Part shown: piece by piece, positions 1 through 12,042 of the stretch | Numbering within the stretch: position 1 is the stretch's first letter | Layout of the letters: the number at the start of each line of letters is the position of its first letter | DNA from: Massilia sp. H6 | GTDB taxonomy: Bacteria; Pseudomonadota; Gammaproteobacteria; Burkholderiales; Burkholderiaceae_D | NCBI RefSeq assembly: GCF_024802625.1 | Contig: NZ_CP103371.1 | Span: 4,092,001 to 4,156,000, forward strand | Direction: 5' to 3' | DNA: 64,000 bases | Made by a program: the position numbers and the translations under genes | The notes under the pieces: generated by a model | Seen by the model: the letters and a program-made list of their open reading frames with translations, nothing else | Databases searched by the model: none | What the model was told of the DNA's origin: nothing

Positions 1-896
1 GTGGTCGGCGGCGATACATGCTGCGCCTCGATCTGCTTGAGCGGCACGTCGAACACGATGCCGGCGATCTTGAGGTTGTGGCGGGTCATCTCGATCATGT
101 CGCCCGAGATGTCCGAGCCGAAGATGGTCGGTTCAAGCGGCAATGCATTGGGCTTGATCTCGGCTTTCATCGCGGCCCAGGCTTCGCGCTCGAAACCGGC
201 GAACTTCTCGAAGGCGAAACGGCGCCGCGCGCCGGGCGCGATGCCCTGCACCATCTGGGCCGCTTCGACCAGGATGGTGCCCGAGCCGCACATCGGGTCG
301 AACAGCGGCACGCCTGGCTTCCAGCCGGCCACGCGCAGCATGCCGGCGGCCAGGTTCTCGCGCAGTGGCGCGTCGCCGGTCTCCTCGCGCCAGCCGCGCT
401 TGAACAGCGCTTCGCCCGAGGTGTCGAGATAGATGATGACGTTGCGCTGGTCGACGAAGCCGACGATGCGCATGTCCGGCTCGCGGGTATTGACCGTCGG
501 GCGCTTGTTGAACTGGTCGCGGAAGCGGTCGCAGATGGCGTCCTTGATCTTGAGCGTGGTGAATTCGAGGCTCTTCAAAGGCGACTTGACGGCGGTGACG
601 TCGACCCGGATGGTATGGTCGACCCCGAACCAGTCTTCCCACGGCTGCTCGAGCACGAGGTCGTAGACGTCGTTTTCGTTGTTATAGCTGCGCTGGCCCA
701 TGCGCATCAGCACGCGCGAAGCAATGCGCGAGTGCAGGTTGACGCGGTAGGCGTCTTGCATCGAACCGGAGCAGTGCACGCCCCCCGGCACCTGGTTGTG
801 CACCTTCAGCGTGGTGCTGTGCTGGGCGATCTCGCCCAGTTCTTCGGCCAACGCCGCTTCCATGCCGCGCGGGCATGGGCAAAAATAAGAGGCCAT
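1..896 (-). CDS. THUMP-domain class I SAM-dependent RNA methyltransferase (RlmL-like), 3' end cut by the window
   Basis: Predicted 23S rRNA guanine-N2 methyltransferase of the RlmL/YcbY N-terminal type, acting on ribosomal RNA in the cytoplasm. The visible 298 residues contain a THUMP RNA-binding region (about residues 45-155) followed by the start of a Rossmann methyltransferase fold. Motif I reads FDPMCGSGTILVEA at residues 199-212. The chosen ATG (894-896) gives MASYFCPCPRGME, a typical family start. The C-terminal part, including the catalytic motif, lies beyond base 1. It is the last gene seen in the minus-strand run that begins at leuS. The exact target nucleotide cannot be read from the sequence. 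Confidence 0.88.
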   Translation of the reverse strand, partial: MASYFCPCPRGMEAALAEELGEIAQHSTTLKVHNQVPGGVHCSGSMQDAYRVNLHSRIASRVLMRMGQRSYNNENDVYDLVLEQPWEDWFGVDHTIRVDVTAVKSPLKSLEFTTLKIKDAICDRFRDQFNKRPTVNTREPDMRIVGFVDQRNVIIYLDTSGEALFKRGWREETGDAPLRENLAAGMLRVAGWKPGVPLFDPMCGSGTILVEAAQMVQGIAPGARRRFAFEKFAGFEREAWAAMKAEIKPNALPLEPTIFGSDISGDMIEMTRHNLKIAGIVFDVPLKQIEAQHVSPPT

Positions 897-1019
897 GAGG
901 AGTACCCTTTGTCCGTTTATAAAACTGTTGAATTACGCGTTGCCGGCAAATAGCCGGCAACCGTGGAACCGCCCGTCCCGCCGGTGGCGACACGCTCGGA
1001 TGAGACCATGCAAGGCCGC

Positions 1020-1430
1020 CTAGAACGGCTTGACCACCACCAGGATCACGATCGCCAGCAGCAGCAGCACCGGCGCTTCGTTGAAATACCTGAACCATCG
1101 ATGACTGCGCCGGTTCTGCCCTGCCTCGAATTTGCGCAGCAGCGAGCCGCAGGCGTGATGGTAGCCGATCGTCACCAGGACCAGCGCCAGTTTCGCGTGC
1201 AGCCAGCCGCCTCTGAAACCGTAGCCCAGCCATAACCAGACTCCCAGCAGCACCGCCGGCACCGCCAGGATGGTGGTGAAGCGGTACAGGCGGCGCGCCA
1301 TGCCCAGCAGGCGCTCGAGCGCGGCCGGCTGGGTTTCCTGGGCCAGGTTGACAAAAATGCGCGGCAGGTAGAACAGTCCTGCGAACCAAGAGACGACAAA
1401 CAGGATATGAAAGGCTTTAATCCAGAGCAT
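1020..1430 (-). CDS. hemJ: HemJ/CopD-family membrane protein (protoporphyrinogen IX oxidase)
   Basis: A 136-residue hydrophobic protein with about four membrane segments, beginning MLWIKAFHILFVVSWFAG. The early conserved His (residue 8) and the FYLPRIFVN stretch are characteristic of the HemJ/UPF0093 family. HemJ oxidises protoporphyrinogen IX to protoporphyrin IX in the inner membrane during haem synthesis. Such proteins are often labelled generically as CopD family. It starts 19 bases after the proA stop and is probably co-transcribed with it. The function is assigned from family resemblance. No other protoporphyrinogen oxidase is visible in this window. Confidence 0.82.
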   Translation of the reverse strand: MLWIKAFHILFVVSWFAGLFYLPRIFVNLAQETQPAALERLLGMARRLYRFTTILAVPAVLLGVWLWLGYGFRGGWLHAKLALVLVTIGYHHACGSLLRKFEAGQNRRSHRWFRYFNEAPVLLLLAIVILVVVKPF

Positions 1431-1448
1431 GGGGTTTTATTATCCTTG

Positions 1449-2714
1449 TCAGCTGCGCACTTCGCCGTGTCCGAACACGACGTACTTGAGTGAGGTAAGT
1501 CCTTCCAGCCCGACCGGGCCGCGCGCATGCAGCTTGTCGTTCGAGATGCCGATTTCGGCGCCCAGGCCGTATTCGAAGCCGTCCGCGAAACGGGTCGATG
1601 CATTTACCATCACCGAGGCCGAATCGACCTCGCGCAGGAAACGCAGCGCGGCGCTGTAGTCTTCGGTGATGATGGCCTCGGTATGCTTCGACGACCAGGT
1701 GTTGATATGGTCGATCGCGCCGTCGAGCCCTTCCACCACGCGGATCGCCAGGATCGGCGCCAGGTATTCCGTGCTCCAGTCCTGCTCCGTCGCCCGGGCC
1801 AGCCACGGATAGCCGGCCAGGATCGCATGGGCTTCGGGATCCGCGCGCAACTCGACCTGCTCGGTCTTGTACAGCTCGGCCAGCTGCGGCAGCACGCCTG
1901 GCGCCACCGAGCGCGCCACCAGCAGCGTCTCCATCGTGTTGCAGGTGCCGTAGCGGTGGCATTTGGCGTTGAACGCCACCGGCAGCGCCTTGGCGATGTC
2001 GGCCCTGGCGTCGATATACACGTGGCAGATGCCGTCCAGGTGCTTGATCATCGGAACCGTGGCTTCCTGCATCAGGCGCGCGATCAGGCCCTTGCCGCCG
2101 CGCGGGACGATCACGTCGACATACTGCGGCATCGTGATCAGGGCGCCCACTGCGGCGCGGTCGACCGTGTCTACTACCTGCACCGCCTCCTGCGGCAGGC
2201 CGGCGCTGGCCAAGCCTTCACTCACCAGCGCGGCCAGCGCGCGATTGCAGTGGATCGCTTCGGAACCGCCGCGCAGGATCGCCGCATTGCCGCTCTTGAT
2301 GCACAGGCCGGCCGCGTCCACCGTCACGTTCGGCCGCGCTTCGTAGATGATGCCGATGACGCCCAGCGGCACCCGCATCTGGCCGACCTGGATGCCGCTC
2401 GGGCGCGACTTCATGTTGGTAATTTCGCCGACCGGATCGGGCAGGCCGACGATCTGGCGCAGACCGGCAACCATGGTGGCGATGGCGGCGCTGGACAGCG
2501 CCAGGCGGTCGAGCAGCGCCGGCTCCAGGCCGCCGGCCCGGGCCGCCTCCATGTCCTGGCCGTTGGCGGCGCGCAGCAAGTCGGCGTCGCGCTCGATGGC
2601 GTCGGCGATCGCCAGCAGTGCGCGGTTGCGGGTGGCGCCGTCGGCCCTGGCCATGGCGCGCGACGCGGCGCGGGCATTGCGGCCCAGGGAGTGCATGTGT
2701 TCGGTGATGTCCAT
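1449..2714 (-). CDS. proA: Glutamate-5-semialdehyde dehydrogenase (gamma-glutamyl phosphate reductase)
   Basis: Second enzyme of proline synthesis; it reduces gamma-glutamyl phosphate to glutamate-5-semialdehyde with NADPH in the cytosol. The 421-residue protein shows the aldehyde dehydrogenase fold. The catalytic Cys is residue 258 in the motif [11 protein letters not shown], and the [14 protein letters not shown] stretch is also typical of ProA. Two ATGs are adjacent (2717 and 2714). The reading frame also stays open to 2768, but that extension has no ProA similarity. The partner gene proB is not in the window. The gene lies between holA and hemJ in a same-strand run. Confidence 0.97.
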   Translation of the reverse strand: MDITEHMHSLGRNARAASRAMARADGATRNRALLAIADAIERDADLLRAANGQDMEAARAGGLEPALLDRLALSSAAIATMVAGLRQIVGLPDPVGEITNMKSRPSGIQVGQMRVPLGVIGIIYEARPNVTVDAAGLCIKSGNAAILRGGSEAIHCNRALAALVSEGLASAGLPQEAVQVVDTVDRAAVGALITMPQYVDVIVPRGGKGLIARLMQEATVPMIKHLDGICHVYIDARADIAKALPVAFNAKCHRYGTCNTMETLLVARSVAPGVLPQLAELYKTEQVELRADPEAHAILAGYPWLARATEQDWSTEYLAPILAIRVVEGLDGAIDHINTWSSKHTEAIITEDYSAALRFLREVDSASVMVNASTRFADGFEYGLGAEIGISNDKLHARGPVGLEGLTSLKYVVFGHGEVRS

Positions 2715-2794
2715 CATAGAGCCCGTTGTCGGTTTCGTCGGGTGGGCGGGTGCCACCCGCGCGGTCAATCAGCGTGGGGGCGGCGCTGCGTTGG

Positions 2795-3808
2795 TCAGCG
2801 CGCCACCCGCAAGGCCAGCTGCAGCATCGCGTCCCACGCATCCCCCGCGAACGCCCTGGCGCGCAGGCCCTTGACCATGCGGTCGACCTGCGCCGCCTCG
2901 CGCAGGGCAGATTCCAGCGTGCCAAGCGTCACGCGGCGCAGCGCCGGTTCCATCATGCGCTCGCGCGGGCCCCAGATGCGATGCTCCTTGAGCAGCGCGC
3001 CCAGCGGGCGCCCCTGCTGCATCCCGGATTTCAATTTTAGCAGCGTACGGATTTCTTCACTGACGGCCCACAATACCAGCGGCAGCGCCTCGCCCTCGCC
3101 CCGCAAGCCGTCGAGCATGCGGGCCAGGCGCGCAGGATCCCCCGCCAACATCGCCTCCGACAACTTGAACACGTCGTAGCGCGCCACGTTCAGCACGGCA
3201 TCCATGACCTGCTCGACACTGAGCTTGCCCGGTTCGTGCAGCAGGCCGAGCTTCTGGATTTCCTGGTGCGCCGCCAGCAGGTTGCCCTCGACGCGGTCGG
3301 CGATGAAGTCCAGGCCCTGGCGGTCCACGCTCTGGCCCTGCGCCGCCAGGCGCGTGCCGATCCAGTTCGGAAGCTGTGCGCGCTCGACGTTCGGGATCTC
3401 GATGTACACCGCAGCCTGCTGCAGCGCACCGACCCACGCCGCCTTGGCGGTCTGCCAGTCCAGCTTGGGCAGCGTGATCAGGGTGAGGTTGTCGGGGCTG
3501 AGGTCCCTGGCATAGCCTTGCAGGGCCGCGCTACCGTCCTTGCCCGGCTTGCCGCTCGGAATGCGCAGTTCGATCAGCTTCTTGTCGCCGAACAGCGACA
3601 TTGCCTGGTTCGCCGCCAGCAGTTCGCCCCACTTGAAGCTGCGCTCCACGCTCAGCACTTCGCGTTCGGTGTAGCCTTGCGCGCGCGCGGTGCGGCGAAT
3701 GCGGTCGGCCGCTTCCAGCGCCAGCAGGTGCTCGTCGCTGGCGATCACGTACAAGGGCGCCAGGCCCTTGGCCAGGTGGCCTTCGAGGGCCTCAGGCCGC
3801 AGCTGCAT
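2795..3808 (-). CDS. holA: DNA polymerase III delta subunit
   Basis: Clamp-loader subunit that opens the beta sliding clamp during replication. The 337-residue length matches HolA (E. coli 343). The N-terminal stretch MQLRPEALEGHLAKGLAPLYVIASDEHLL is the usual beta-proteobacterial HolA start, followed by the degenerate AAA+ core and the C-terminal collar domain. It lies directly downstream of lptE and leuS, the widespread leuS-lptE-holA arrangement, with 20 bases between lptE and holA. The N-terminus and synteny both support the call. Confidence 0.95.
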   Translation of the reverse strand: MQLRPEALEGHLAKGLAPLYVIASDEHLLALEAADRIRRTARAQGYTEREVLSVERSFKWGELLAANQAMSLFGDKKLIELRIPSGKPGKDGSAALQGYARDLSPDNLTLITLPKLDWQTAKAAWVGALQQAAVYIEIPNVERAQLPNWIGTRLAAQGQSVDRQGLDFIADRVEGNLLAAHQEIQKLGLLHEPGKLSVEQVMDAVLNVARYDVFKLSEAMLAGDPARLARMLDGLRGEGEALPLVLWAVSEEIRTLLKLKSGMQQGRPLGALLKEHRIWGPRERMMEPALRRVTLGTLESALREAAQVDRMVKGLRARAFAGDAWDAMLQLALRVAR

Positions 3809-3828
3809 CGGTCACTTTCAACCCAGGC

Positions 3829-4335
3829 TCATGTTGGCTTGATGGCCGCCAGGCGGCGCAAGATCTGCTGTACCAGGTCGGCCTGCATGTCGCGGTACAG
3901 CAGCGCTTCTTCGGATTCCTTGGCCAGCACCTGCGATTCGTCGAAGGCGATGTTGCGGCGCAGGGTGATCTCGGTCGGCCCCAGCAGCACGCGGTTATTG
4001 GCGTCGCGCACGCGGAACACCAGCGTATAGCTCAGCGCGTACTCGCGTACCCGGCCCAGGCTGTTGAGCGACAGGATGGCCTTGCCGCGCGATTCGCCCA
4101 GCACGTCAAACAGCGCCTCGGCCTTCGAGGCGTCGTCCTCGATGCGCACGGTATTGCCCGCGCGCAGGTTGCGCTTGAGCTCAGTGCCGAGCGGCGAGGT
4201 CTCGGAAAAGGCCAGGTAGATGCTCTTGAACGGCATGTTGTACTGGCCGTTCGAGCCGCGCAGCTGGAAGCCGCAACCCGCGAGGATCGCAGCGGCCACC
4301 AGCGCCAGGAGAGTGCGCACCACGATTGTCTTCAT
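3829..4335 (-). CDS. lptE: LPS-assembly lipoprotein LptE
   Basis: Outer-membrane lipoprotein that plugs the LptD barrel and helps insert lipopolysaccharide into the outer leaflet. It has 168 residues, with a signal peptide ending in the lipobox LAGC (Cys21) and then GFQLRG, the standard LptE mature start. Only 3 bases separate it from the leuS stop, so translational coupling with leuS is likely. Its partner lptD is about 12 kb away in this same window. Confidence 0.95.
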   Translation of the reverse strand: MKTIVVRTLLALVAAAILAGCGFQLRGSNGQYNMPFKSIYLAFSETSPLGTELKRNLRAGNTVRIEDDASKAEALFDVLGESRGKAILSLNSLGRVREYALSYTLVFRVRDANNRVLLGPTEITLRRNIAFDESQVLAKESEEALLYRDMQADLVQQILRRLAAIKPT

Positions 4336-4338
4336 GGT

Positions 4339-7044
<2,706 letters not shown>

Positions 7045-7135
7045 TCATTTTGCACCGCGGCGAATGCCGGGCGCGATGCGCGGGCGCCGACGCGCGCCGC
7101 CCCCCCTATCAAGCCGCGTGCAGGTGCAAGCCCTG

Positions 7136-7462
7136 TCAGCGCAGCACCAGCTCCAGCGCCGGCTCGTCCCCGTAATCCTGATAGCGCTCGTTGATGCCGC
7201 CGACGCAGAACGCGATTTCCTCGAGCAGGTCGGGCACGGCAAGCTTCATCTTGCCGGCGTCGACAATGACGATCTCGAGCACTTCGCCCGGCTTGATCGT
7301 GAACTTGGTCATGTTCTCGTCGTCGCGCAGGTAGCTCAGGCAGTCGACCCAGGCATCGATGCTGTCGGCATACGAGTCGGGAAAGCCGAACGCGCGCCGC
7401 GATTCGAGGTGAAAGGACGCCTCGTCCACGATCGCCGCGCCATTGAGTTCTGCAGTTGCCAT
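7136..7462 (-). CDS. Barstar-family protein without a nearby barnase
   Basis: A 108-residue acidic protein of the barstar (ribonuclease inhibitor) family. The core stretch FGFPDSYADSIDAWVDCLSYL matches the family pattern, in which an F-P-x-Y-x-x-N/S-x-D-A-x-x-D-C-L helix binds the RNase active site. It starts directly after dapB (1 base between stop and ATG region) and is probably expressed with bamE-dapB. No barnase-like ribonuclease is encoded next to it. The inhibitor fold is well supported; the actual partner is unknown. Confidence 0.8.
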   Translation of the reverse strand: MATAELNGAAIVDEASFHLESRRAFGFPDSYADSIDAWVDCLSYLRDDENMTKFTIKPGEVLEIVIVDAGKMKLAVPDLLEEIAFCVGGINERYQDYGDEPALELVLR

Positions 7463-7463
7463 G

Positions 7464-8273
7464 TCAGCCTTTCAACCCGAGCACATCGTCCATGCCGAAC
7501 AGGCCGTGGGGTTGGGCCGCCAGGAAGCGCGCCGCGCGCAGGGCGCCGTGGGCGTAGGTCACGCGGCTGCTCGACTTGTGGCTGATCTCGATGCGTTCGC
7601 CGGTTCCCAGGAACAGCACGGTATGGTCGCCCACCACGTCGCCCCCGCGCACGGTGGCAAAGCCGATGGTGGATGGATCGCGCTCGCCGGTCACGCCTTC
7701 GCGGCCGTAGACGGCGCACTGTTTCAGGTCGCGCCCGAGCGCGTCGGCGATGACTTCTCCCATCTTCAGGGCGGTGCCGGAGGGCGCGTCGACCTTGTGC
7801 CGGTGATGCGCCTCGACAATCTCGATGTCATAGCCTTCGCTGAAGCTTTTTGCCGCCATCTCGAGCAGCTTGAGCGTGACGTTCACACCCACGCTCATGT
7901 TCGGCGCCAGCACCACGCCGACCTTACCGGCCGCCAGGCGAATCGCGGCCTTGCCTGCATCGTCGAAGCCGGTGGTGCCGATCACCATCTGCACCCCATT
8001 GGCGGCGCAGTAGTCGAGGTGGCGCAGCGTGCCTTCCGGGCGGGTAAAGTCGATCAGCACATCGGCATTGTGCAATGCCGCCGCGAAGTCGGACTCGATC
8101 AGCACGCCGGTGGGCTGGCCGGCAAAAGCGCCGGCGTCCTGGCCGATCGATGGCGAACCGGCGACGTCCAGCGCGCCGACCAGCGTAGCGTCGGGCGCGG
8201 CTGAAATAGCCTGGACCAGCATGCGGCCCATGCGGCCGCTGGCGCCGGCGACGGCGATGTTCAGGGTCGTCAT
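7464..8273 (-). CDS. dapB: 4-hydroxy-tetrahydrodipicolinate reductase
   Basis: NAD(P)H-dependent reductase of the lysine/diaminopimelate pathway, supplying peptidoglycan precursor. The 269-residue protein has the dinucleotide-binding [11 protein letters not shown] near its N-terminus. The catalytic and substrate signature [15 protein letters not shown] lies in the C-terminal half. The ATG at 8273 gives [13 protein letters not shown]; the frame is open upstream to 8438, but that part is a low-complexity shadow of bamE. It sits 10 bases downstream of bamE. Confidence 0.97.
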   Translation of the reverse strand: MTTLNIAVAGASGRMGRMLVQAISAAPDATLVGALDVAGSPSIGQDAGAFAGQPTGVLIESDFAAALHNADVLIDFTRPEGTLRHLDYCAANGVQMVIGTTGFDDAGKAAIRLAAGKVGVVLAPNMSVGVNVTLKLLEMAAKSFSEGYDIEIVEAHHRHKVDAPSGTALKMGEVIADALGRDLKQCAVYGREGVTGERDPSTIGFATVRGGDVVGDHTVLFLGTGERIEISHKSSSRVTYAHGALRAARFLAAQPHGLFGMDDVLGLKG

Positions 8274-8283
8274 GGCGGCTCGC

Positions 8284-8892
8284 TTACTGGACGACGGGGG
8301 CGCCGCCAACCTTGACCGGTTCGACCGGACGGGTTGCCTGCTTGGCCTTGGTGCTGACCTTGGCCGGACCGGCGATGCGGTCGATGTACTCGCGCTCGGT
8401 TGGCAGGTTGCCGCCTTCGAAGCGCTCGACCTTGTCATCCTTGAAGAAGACGGTAACGCGGCTGGTGGTCAGTTCGCCATTGCCGCGCGCCAGGTAGAAC
8501 GGATAGTCCCAGCGCTCGGCGTGGAACATGTCGGTCAGCAGCGGCGAGCCGAGAATAAAGCGCACCTGCTCCTTGGTCTGACCTTGCTTGAGCTGGTCCA
8601 GCATCTCTTGCGAGACGAAATTACCCTGCTGGATGTCTGGGCGGTAAGGCGAGAATACCCACATGAATTTCTGCAGCTTGCTGGCCTGCACCGTCTGCGC
8701 GCCGGCATTGGCGGCGGCCGCCGATTTTTGTGCGTCGGCGGCAAGTGCAGCCGAGTCCGTGCTCACCGGCGGCGCCGGGCGCGTCTGGTTGCGCCAGGAG
8801 GCGCAGCCCGACAGCAGCAGCGTGCATGCCAGGCCGGCCGCAAGGGCTGCCCGGGCTGGGAATCGACGGAGAACGGCTGGTTTGACGCGCAT
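8284..8892 (-). CDS. bamE: Outer membrane protein assembly factor BamE
   Basis: Lipoprotein of the BAM complex that folds beta-barrel proteins into the outer membrane. The 202-residue precursor carries a signal peptide with lipobox LLSGC (Cys30). The SmpA/OmlA domain includes [16 protein letters not shown] and [22 protein letters not shown]. It is longer than E. coli BamE (113) because of an Ala/Pro-rich linker after the lipidated Cys and a C-terminal tail. Divergent from fur, with 78 bases between the starts, which is a common arrangement. Confidence 0.95.
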   Translation of the reverse strand: MRVKPAVLRRFPARAALAAGLACTLLLSGCASWRNQTRPAPPVSTDSAALAADAQKSAAAANAGAQTVQASKLQKFMWVFSPYRPDIQQGNFVSQEMLDQLKQGQTKEQVRFILGSPLLTDMFHAERWDYPFYLARGNGELTTSRVTVFFKDDKVERFEGGNLPTEREYIDRIAGPAKVSTKAKQATRPVEPVKVGGAPVVQ

Positions 8893-8970
8893 AGGTAACC
8901 TCAAAACGTTTGAGCGGGAGCTCCAAAACGCTATATCATAAAGCACTCCGCCAATATACGAGCAACAAAC

Positions 8971-9411
8971 ATGAGCAGCAGCACGAGTAATAATCCGAGC
9001 GACCTGAAGGCAAGTGGCCTCAAGGCAACCTTGCCACGCCTGAAAATCCTGGAAATCTTCCAGAACAGCGCCGTGCGGCATTTAACGGCGGAAGATGTCT
9101 ACAAAATCCTGTTGTCTGACAACATGGACGTCGGCCTGGCCACCGTGTACCGCGTGCTGACCCAGTTCGAACAGGCCGGCCTGCTCAACCGCAATCACTT
9201 CGAAACCGGTAAGGCGATCTACGAGCTCAACGCCGGTTCGCACCACGATCACCTGGTCTGTCTCGATTGCGGGCATGTCGAGGAGTTCTACGACGAAGAG
9301 ATCGAATCGCGCCAGCACAAGATCGCGGCCGAACGCGGGTACAAGATCGCCGAGCACTCGCTGGCGATTTATGGCAACTGTATCAAGGTAGGGTGCCCGC
9401 GCAAGACCTGA
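8971..9411 (+). CDS. fur: Ferric uptake regulator Fur
   Basis: Iron-responsive repressor; Fe2+-Fur binds Fur boxes and shuts iron uptake genes. The 146-residue protein has the N-terminal winged helix ([41 protein letters not shown]). The metal/dimerisation region contains [16 protein letters not shown], including the CxxC pair. It is transcribed divergently from bamE. Likely targets inside this window are feoAB, bfd and bfr at 35.3-36.8 kb, which carry Fur-box-like sites. No convincing Fur box is seen in its own 78-bp promoter. Confidence 0.97.
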   Translation: MSSSTSNNPSDLKASGLKATLPRLKILEIFQNSAVRHLTAEDVYKILLSDNMDVGLATVYRVLTQFEQAGLLNRNHFETGKAIYELNAGSHHDHLVCLDCGHVEEFYDEEIESRQHKIAAERGYKIAEHSLAIYGNCIKVGCPRKT

Positions 9412-9430
9412 GCCACGGCACGGCGACGGC

Positions 9431-10447
9431 TCAGGAATGGCTCAGCGCGTTCGATAACAGTTTCGCCGTAATGTCCACGATTGGAATCACCCGCTCGTAG
9501 GCCATCCGGGTCGGTCCGATCACGCCCAGGGTGCCGACCACGCGGCCATTGACCTCGTAGGGCGCGGTGACGATGCTCATTTCATCCATCGGCACCAGCT
9601 TGGACTCGCCGCCAATGAAGATCTGCACCCCACCCGCCTTGCTCGACATGTCGAGCAGCTGCATCAGGCCGGTTTTCTGTTCGAACATCTCGAACATCTG
9701 GCGCAGCGACGTCATGTTGGACGACAGGTCCGATACCGACAGCAGGTTGCGCTCGCCGGAGATCACCATGTCGTCGCCTTCGGCCATTGCTTCACCACCG
9801 GTTTCGATCGCCACCGCCATCAGGCGGCCCATGTCGTCGCTCAGCTGGCGCAGTTCGCCGCTCAGGCGCTGGCGTACCTGGTCGAAGGTCAGTCCCGCGA
9901 AATTCTGGTTCAGGTAGTTGGCCGACTGGATCAGCTGCGAGGGCGTGTAGTCGGCGTCGGTGAGCAGCAGGCGGTTCTGCACATCGCCGCGCGGGTCGAC
10001 GATGACCAGCAGGATGCGCTTTTCGGACAGGCGCAGGAATTCGATCTGCTGGAACACCGATTCGCGCCGCGGGCTCTGCACCACGCCGGCGAACTGCGAC
10101 AGCGAAGAGAGCATCTGGGCGGCATTGGCGATGAGCTTTTGCGGCTGCTGCTGCGGCAACCGCATCTGGTGCGATTCCATTGCGTGCTCGTCGAGGTGCT
10201 GCACCGTCAGTAGGGTATCGACGAACAACCGGTAGCCGCGCGGGGTCGGGATGCGGCCGGCCGAGGTGTGGGGGCTGGAGACATAGCCCATCTCTTCGAG
10301 GTCGGCCATGATGTTGCGGATCGTGGCGGGCGAAACGTCGAGACCGGAAATCTTCGACAGCGCGCGCGATCCGACCGGCTGGCCGTCGGCGATATAACGC
10401 TCGACGAGGGCTTTGAGCAGGGTCTGGGCGCGGGGTTCGAGTTGCAT
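9431..10447 (-). CDS. hrcA: Heat-inducible transcription repressor HrcA
   Basis: Repressor of class I heat-shock genes that binds CIRCE operators and depends on GroE for folding. The 338-residue protein has an N-terminal winged helix ([33 protein letters not shown]) followed by the GAF-like HrcA core. No CIRCE element is seen upstream of its own start. Convergent with fur (stops about 20 bases apart) and followed upstream by the HAD hydrolase gene in the same orientation. Confidence 0.96.
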   Translation of the reverse strand: MQLEPRAQTLLKALVERYIADGQPVGSRALSKISGLDVSPATIRNIMADLEEMGYVSSPHTSAGRIPTPRGYRLFVDTLLTVQHLDEHAMESHQMRLPQQQPQKLIANAAQMLSSLSQFAGVVQSPRRESVFQQIEFLRLSEKRILLVIVDPRGDVQNRLLLTDADYTPSQLIQSANYLNQNFAGLTFDQVRQRLSGELRQLSDDMGRLMAVAIETGGEAMAEGDDMVISGERNLLSVSDLSSNMTSLRQMFEMFEQKTGLMQLLDMSSKAGGVQIFIGGESKLVPMDEMSIVTAPYEVNGRVVGTLGVIGPTRMAYERVIPIVDITAKLLSNALSHS

Positions 10448-10516
10448 AAATCCAGGAAGGCAGGAAGGCGGAAAGGTCCGCTTCTATTATGCACGCTCCG
10501 GCGCGCGCCGCGCCAG

Positions 10517-11230
10517 TTATCCGTGCTGGCGCTTGAGCCAGTCGAACAGTCCGTCCAGGCTGTTGACCTCGGCATCGGGCCGGACCTCTCCGGCCAGGTG
10601 GTTCGGCTGGGCGCTGCGGTTCATCCACACCGCGCGCATGCCCGCGCGCTGGGCGCCATACACGTCAAGCCGCAGATCGTCGCCCACGTACACCGCCTCG
10701 CTGGGGTCGATGGCAAGCTGGCGACAAGCTTCCAGGAAAATTGCCGCATGCGGTTTGGCGACGCCGAAACCCGGCGCCGCGACCGACACCTCGAAATGGC
10801 GCGCCAGGCCGATCGTCTGCAAATCGGCATTGCCGTTGGTGACCGAGGCAAGGCGCACCCGGTTCTTCAGGCGCAGCAAGCCGGGCAGTACGTCGTCGAA
10901 GGGGATCACCGCGTTGCGCGCGGCGAAGAACTCGGTCATCGCCAGCTCGACCTTGGCGGCGTCTTCGCCGGCCTGCTCGAAGGCCGCGATCAGGCCGGCG
11001 CGGCGCAAGGCGCCCAGGTCGAGCTGGAATTCAGGTTTGCGGGCCAGCAGTTCCAGGCGCGCGTGGCGCAGCGTGTCGATCGTGAAATGCTGCGCGACCA
11101 GCGGCGCATGTTCGCGCAGCCAGGCAAACAACACTTGTTCGGCCTCGATGATGACGGGGGCGATCGGCCACAAGGTGTCGTCGAGGTCGAACAAAACGGC
11201 TTTGGGCCAGGGACGGCGCGGCTGGATCAT
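10517..11230 (-). CDS. HAD-superfamily hydrolase (HAD-IA type)
   Basis: A 237-residue phosphatase-like protein. HAD motif I is VLFDLDDTLW with the nucleophile Asp15 and general acid Asp17. Motif II is VTNGN, and the last motif is VYVGDDLRLD. The helical cap between motifs I and II resembles that of haloacid-dehalogenase-type nucleotidases and phosphoglycolate phosphatases. The substrate cannot be deduced from the sequence. It lies 69 bases upstream of hrcA on the same strand and may be co-transcribed with it. Confidence 0.88.
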   Translation of the reverse strand: MIQPRRPWPKAVLFDLDDTLWPIAPVIIEAEQVLFAWLREHAPLVAQHFTIDTLRHARLELLARKPEFQLDLGALRRAGLIAAFEQAGEDAAKVELAMTEFFAARNAVIPFDDVLPGLLRLKNRVRLASVTNGNADLQTIGLARHFEVSVAAPGFGVAKPHAAIFLEACRQLAIDPSEAVYVGDDLRLDVYGAQRAGMRAVWMNRSAQPNHLAGEVRPDAEVNSLDGLFDWLKRQHG

Positions 11231-11432
11231 GGTGGCGTCTGCTCGATGAACGATCCGTTCAGGATAGCGAGCCCGGGGGTAGAAAGCAATGCAGGCTCGC
11301 CACTTACAGCTAGATACAAAGGCAAACCGTCCGGCGCCATGCCAAATGGACTAAAATGTTGAGCGATTATTACTCCACCGCGCTTTCCGTGCGCGGTTGT
11401 GCATTCCACCAGACCGATTATTTGGAGAAATT

Positions 11433-12023
11433 ATGAAGAGTTCCTACCTGCGTGCCGGTACTGCGCTGGCCTGCGCGCTTGCGCTGTCGGCCTGCGGCGG
11501 CAGCGACGGCGACCTCGTACTGGGCGGTTCGTTTTCCGGCGTCACCAAGCCGGGCCTGGTCCTGCAGAACAATGGCGGCTCCGACCTGGCGGTCGCGCCG
11601 ACGCCCAGCGGTTCGGGAAGCTTTTTTTTCAGCCAGCTGATGGAAACCGATTCCGACTATAACGTCACGGTCAAGAGCATCCCGAGCAATGCCGAGAAAT
11701 GCGAGATGTTCCGCAACACCGGCAAGGTTGCGTTCAATATCTCGACCGTCGCCGTTGCCTGCACTATCAAGACCCATGCGCTCACCGGCACGGTGTCCGG
11801 CCTGACGGGCAGCAACCTGGTGCTGGTCAACGGTGCCGACCGCGTCGCGGTTGCCGCCGGCGCCACCACCTTTGCCATGAGCCGCGTAAACGAAGACGCA
11901 AACTATGGCGTTGCCGTCCTGACCCAGCCCGACAACCAGACCTGCACGGTTGCCAATGCCAGCGGCATGATGGGCGCGAACGACGTTACCAACGTGGCCG
12001 TCAGCTGCGTCAATCGTCCCTAA
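11433..12023 (+). CDS. Repeat lipoprotein, first of a tandem paralogous pair
   Basis: Predicted 196-residue lipoprotein of unknown function. The signal peptide ends at Cys21 (ALSACGGS). The mature part consists of two related segments of roughly 75-80 residues. Each follows the pattern G-x-V/F-S-G-x-x-x-x-x-LVL-x-N, then Y-x-V-x-V, then a Cys, and closes with V-x-V-x-C. The second reads LTGTVSGLTGSNLVLVNG ... TQPDNQTCTV ... VTNVAVSCV. The paired Cys residues suggest a disulfide per repeat, and the pattern suggests all-beta domains. It is followed 19 bases later by a paralogue (12043-12684). The ATG at 11433 is chosen for its signal peptide. Confidence 0.8.
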   Translation: MKSSYLRAGTALACALALSACGGSDGDLVLGGSFSGVTKPGLVLQNNGGSDLAVAPTPSGSGSFFFSQLMETDSDYNVTVKSIPSNAEKCEMFRNTGKVAFNISTVAVACTIKTHALTGTVSGLTGSNLVLVNGADRVAVAAGATTFAMSRVNEDANYGVAVLTQPDNQTCTVANASGMMGANDVTNVAVSCVNRP

Positions 12024-12042
12024 TTCTCCTGGAGCTTACCCA

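Noticed and set aside
10448..10516. Possible CIRCE operator upstream of hrcA
   Set aside because: No TTAGCACTC-N9-GAGTGCTAA-like inverted repeat is present in the short gap.
11227..11409. A possible 60-residue minus-strand gene upstream of the HAD hydrolase
   Set aside because: It has no good ribosome-binding site or family features and covers the expected promoter of the lipoprotein operon.
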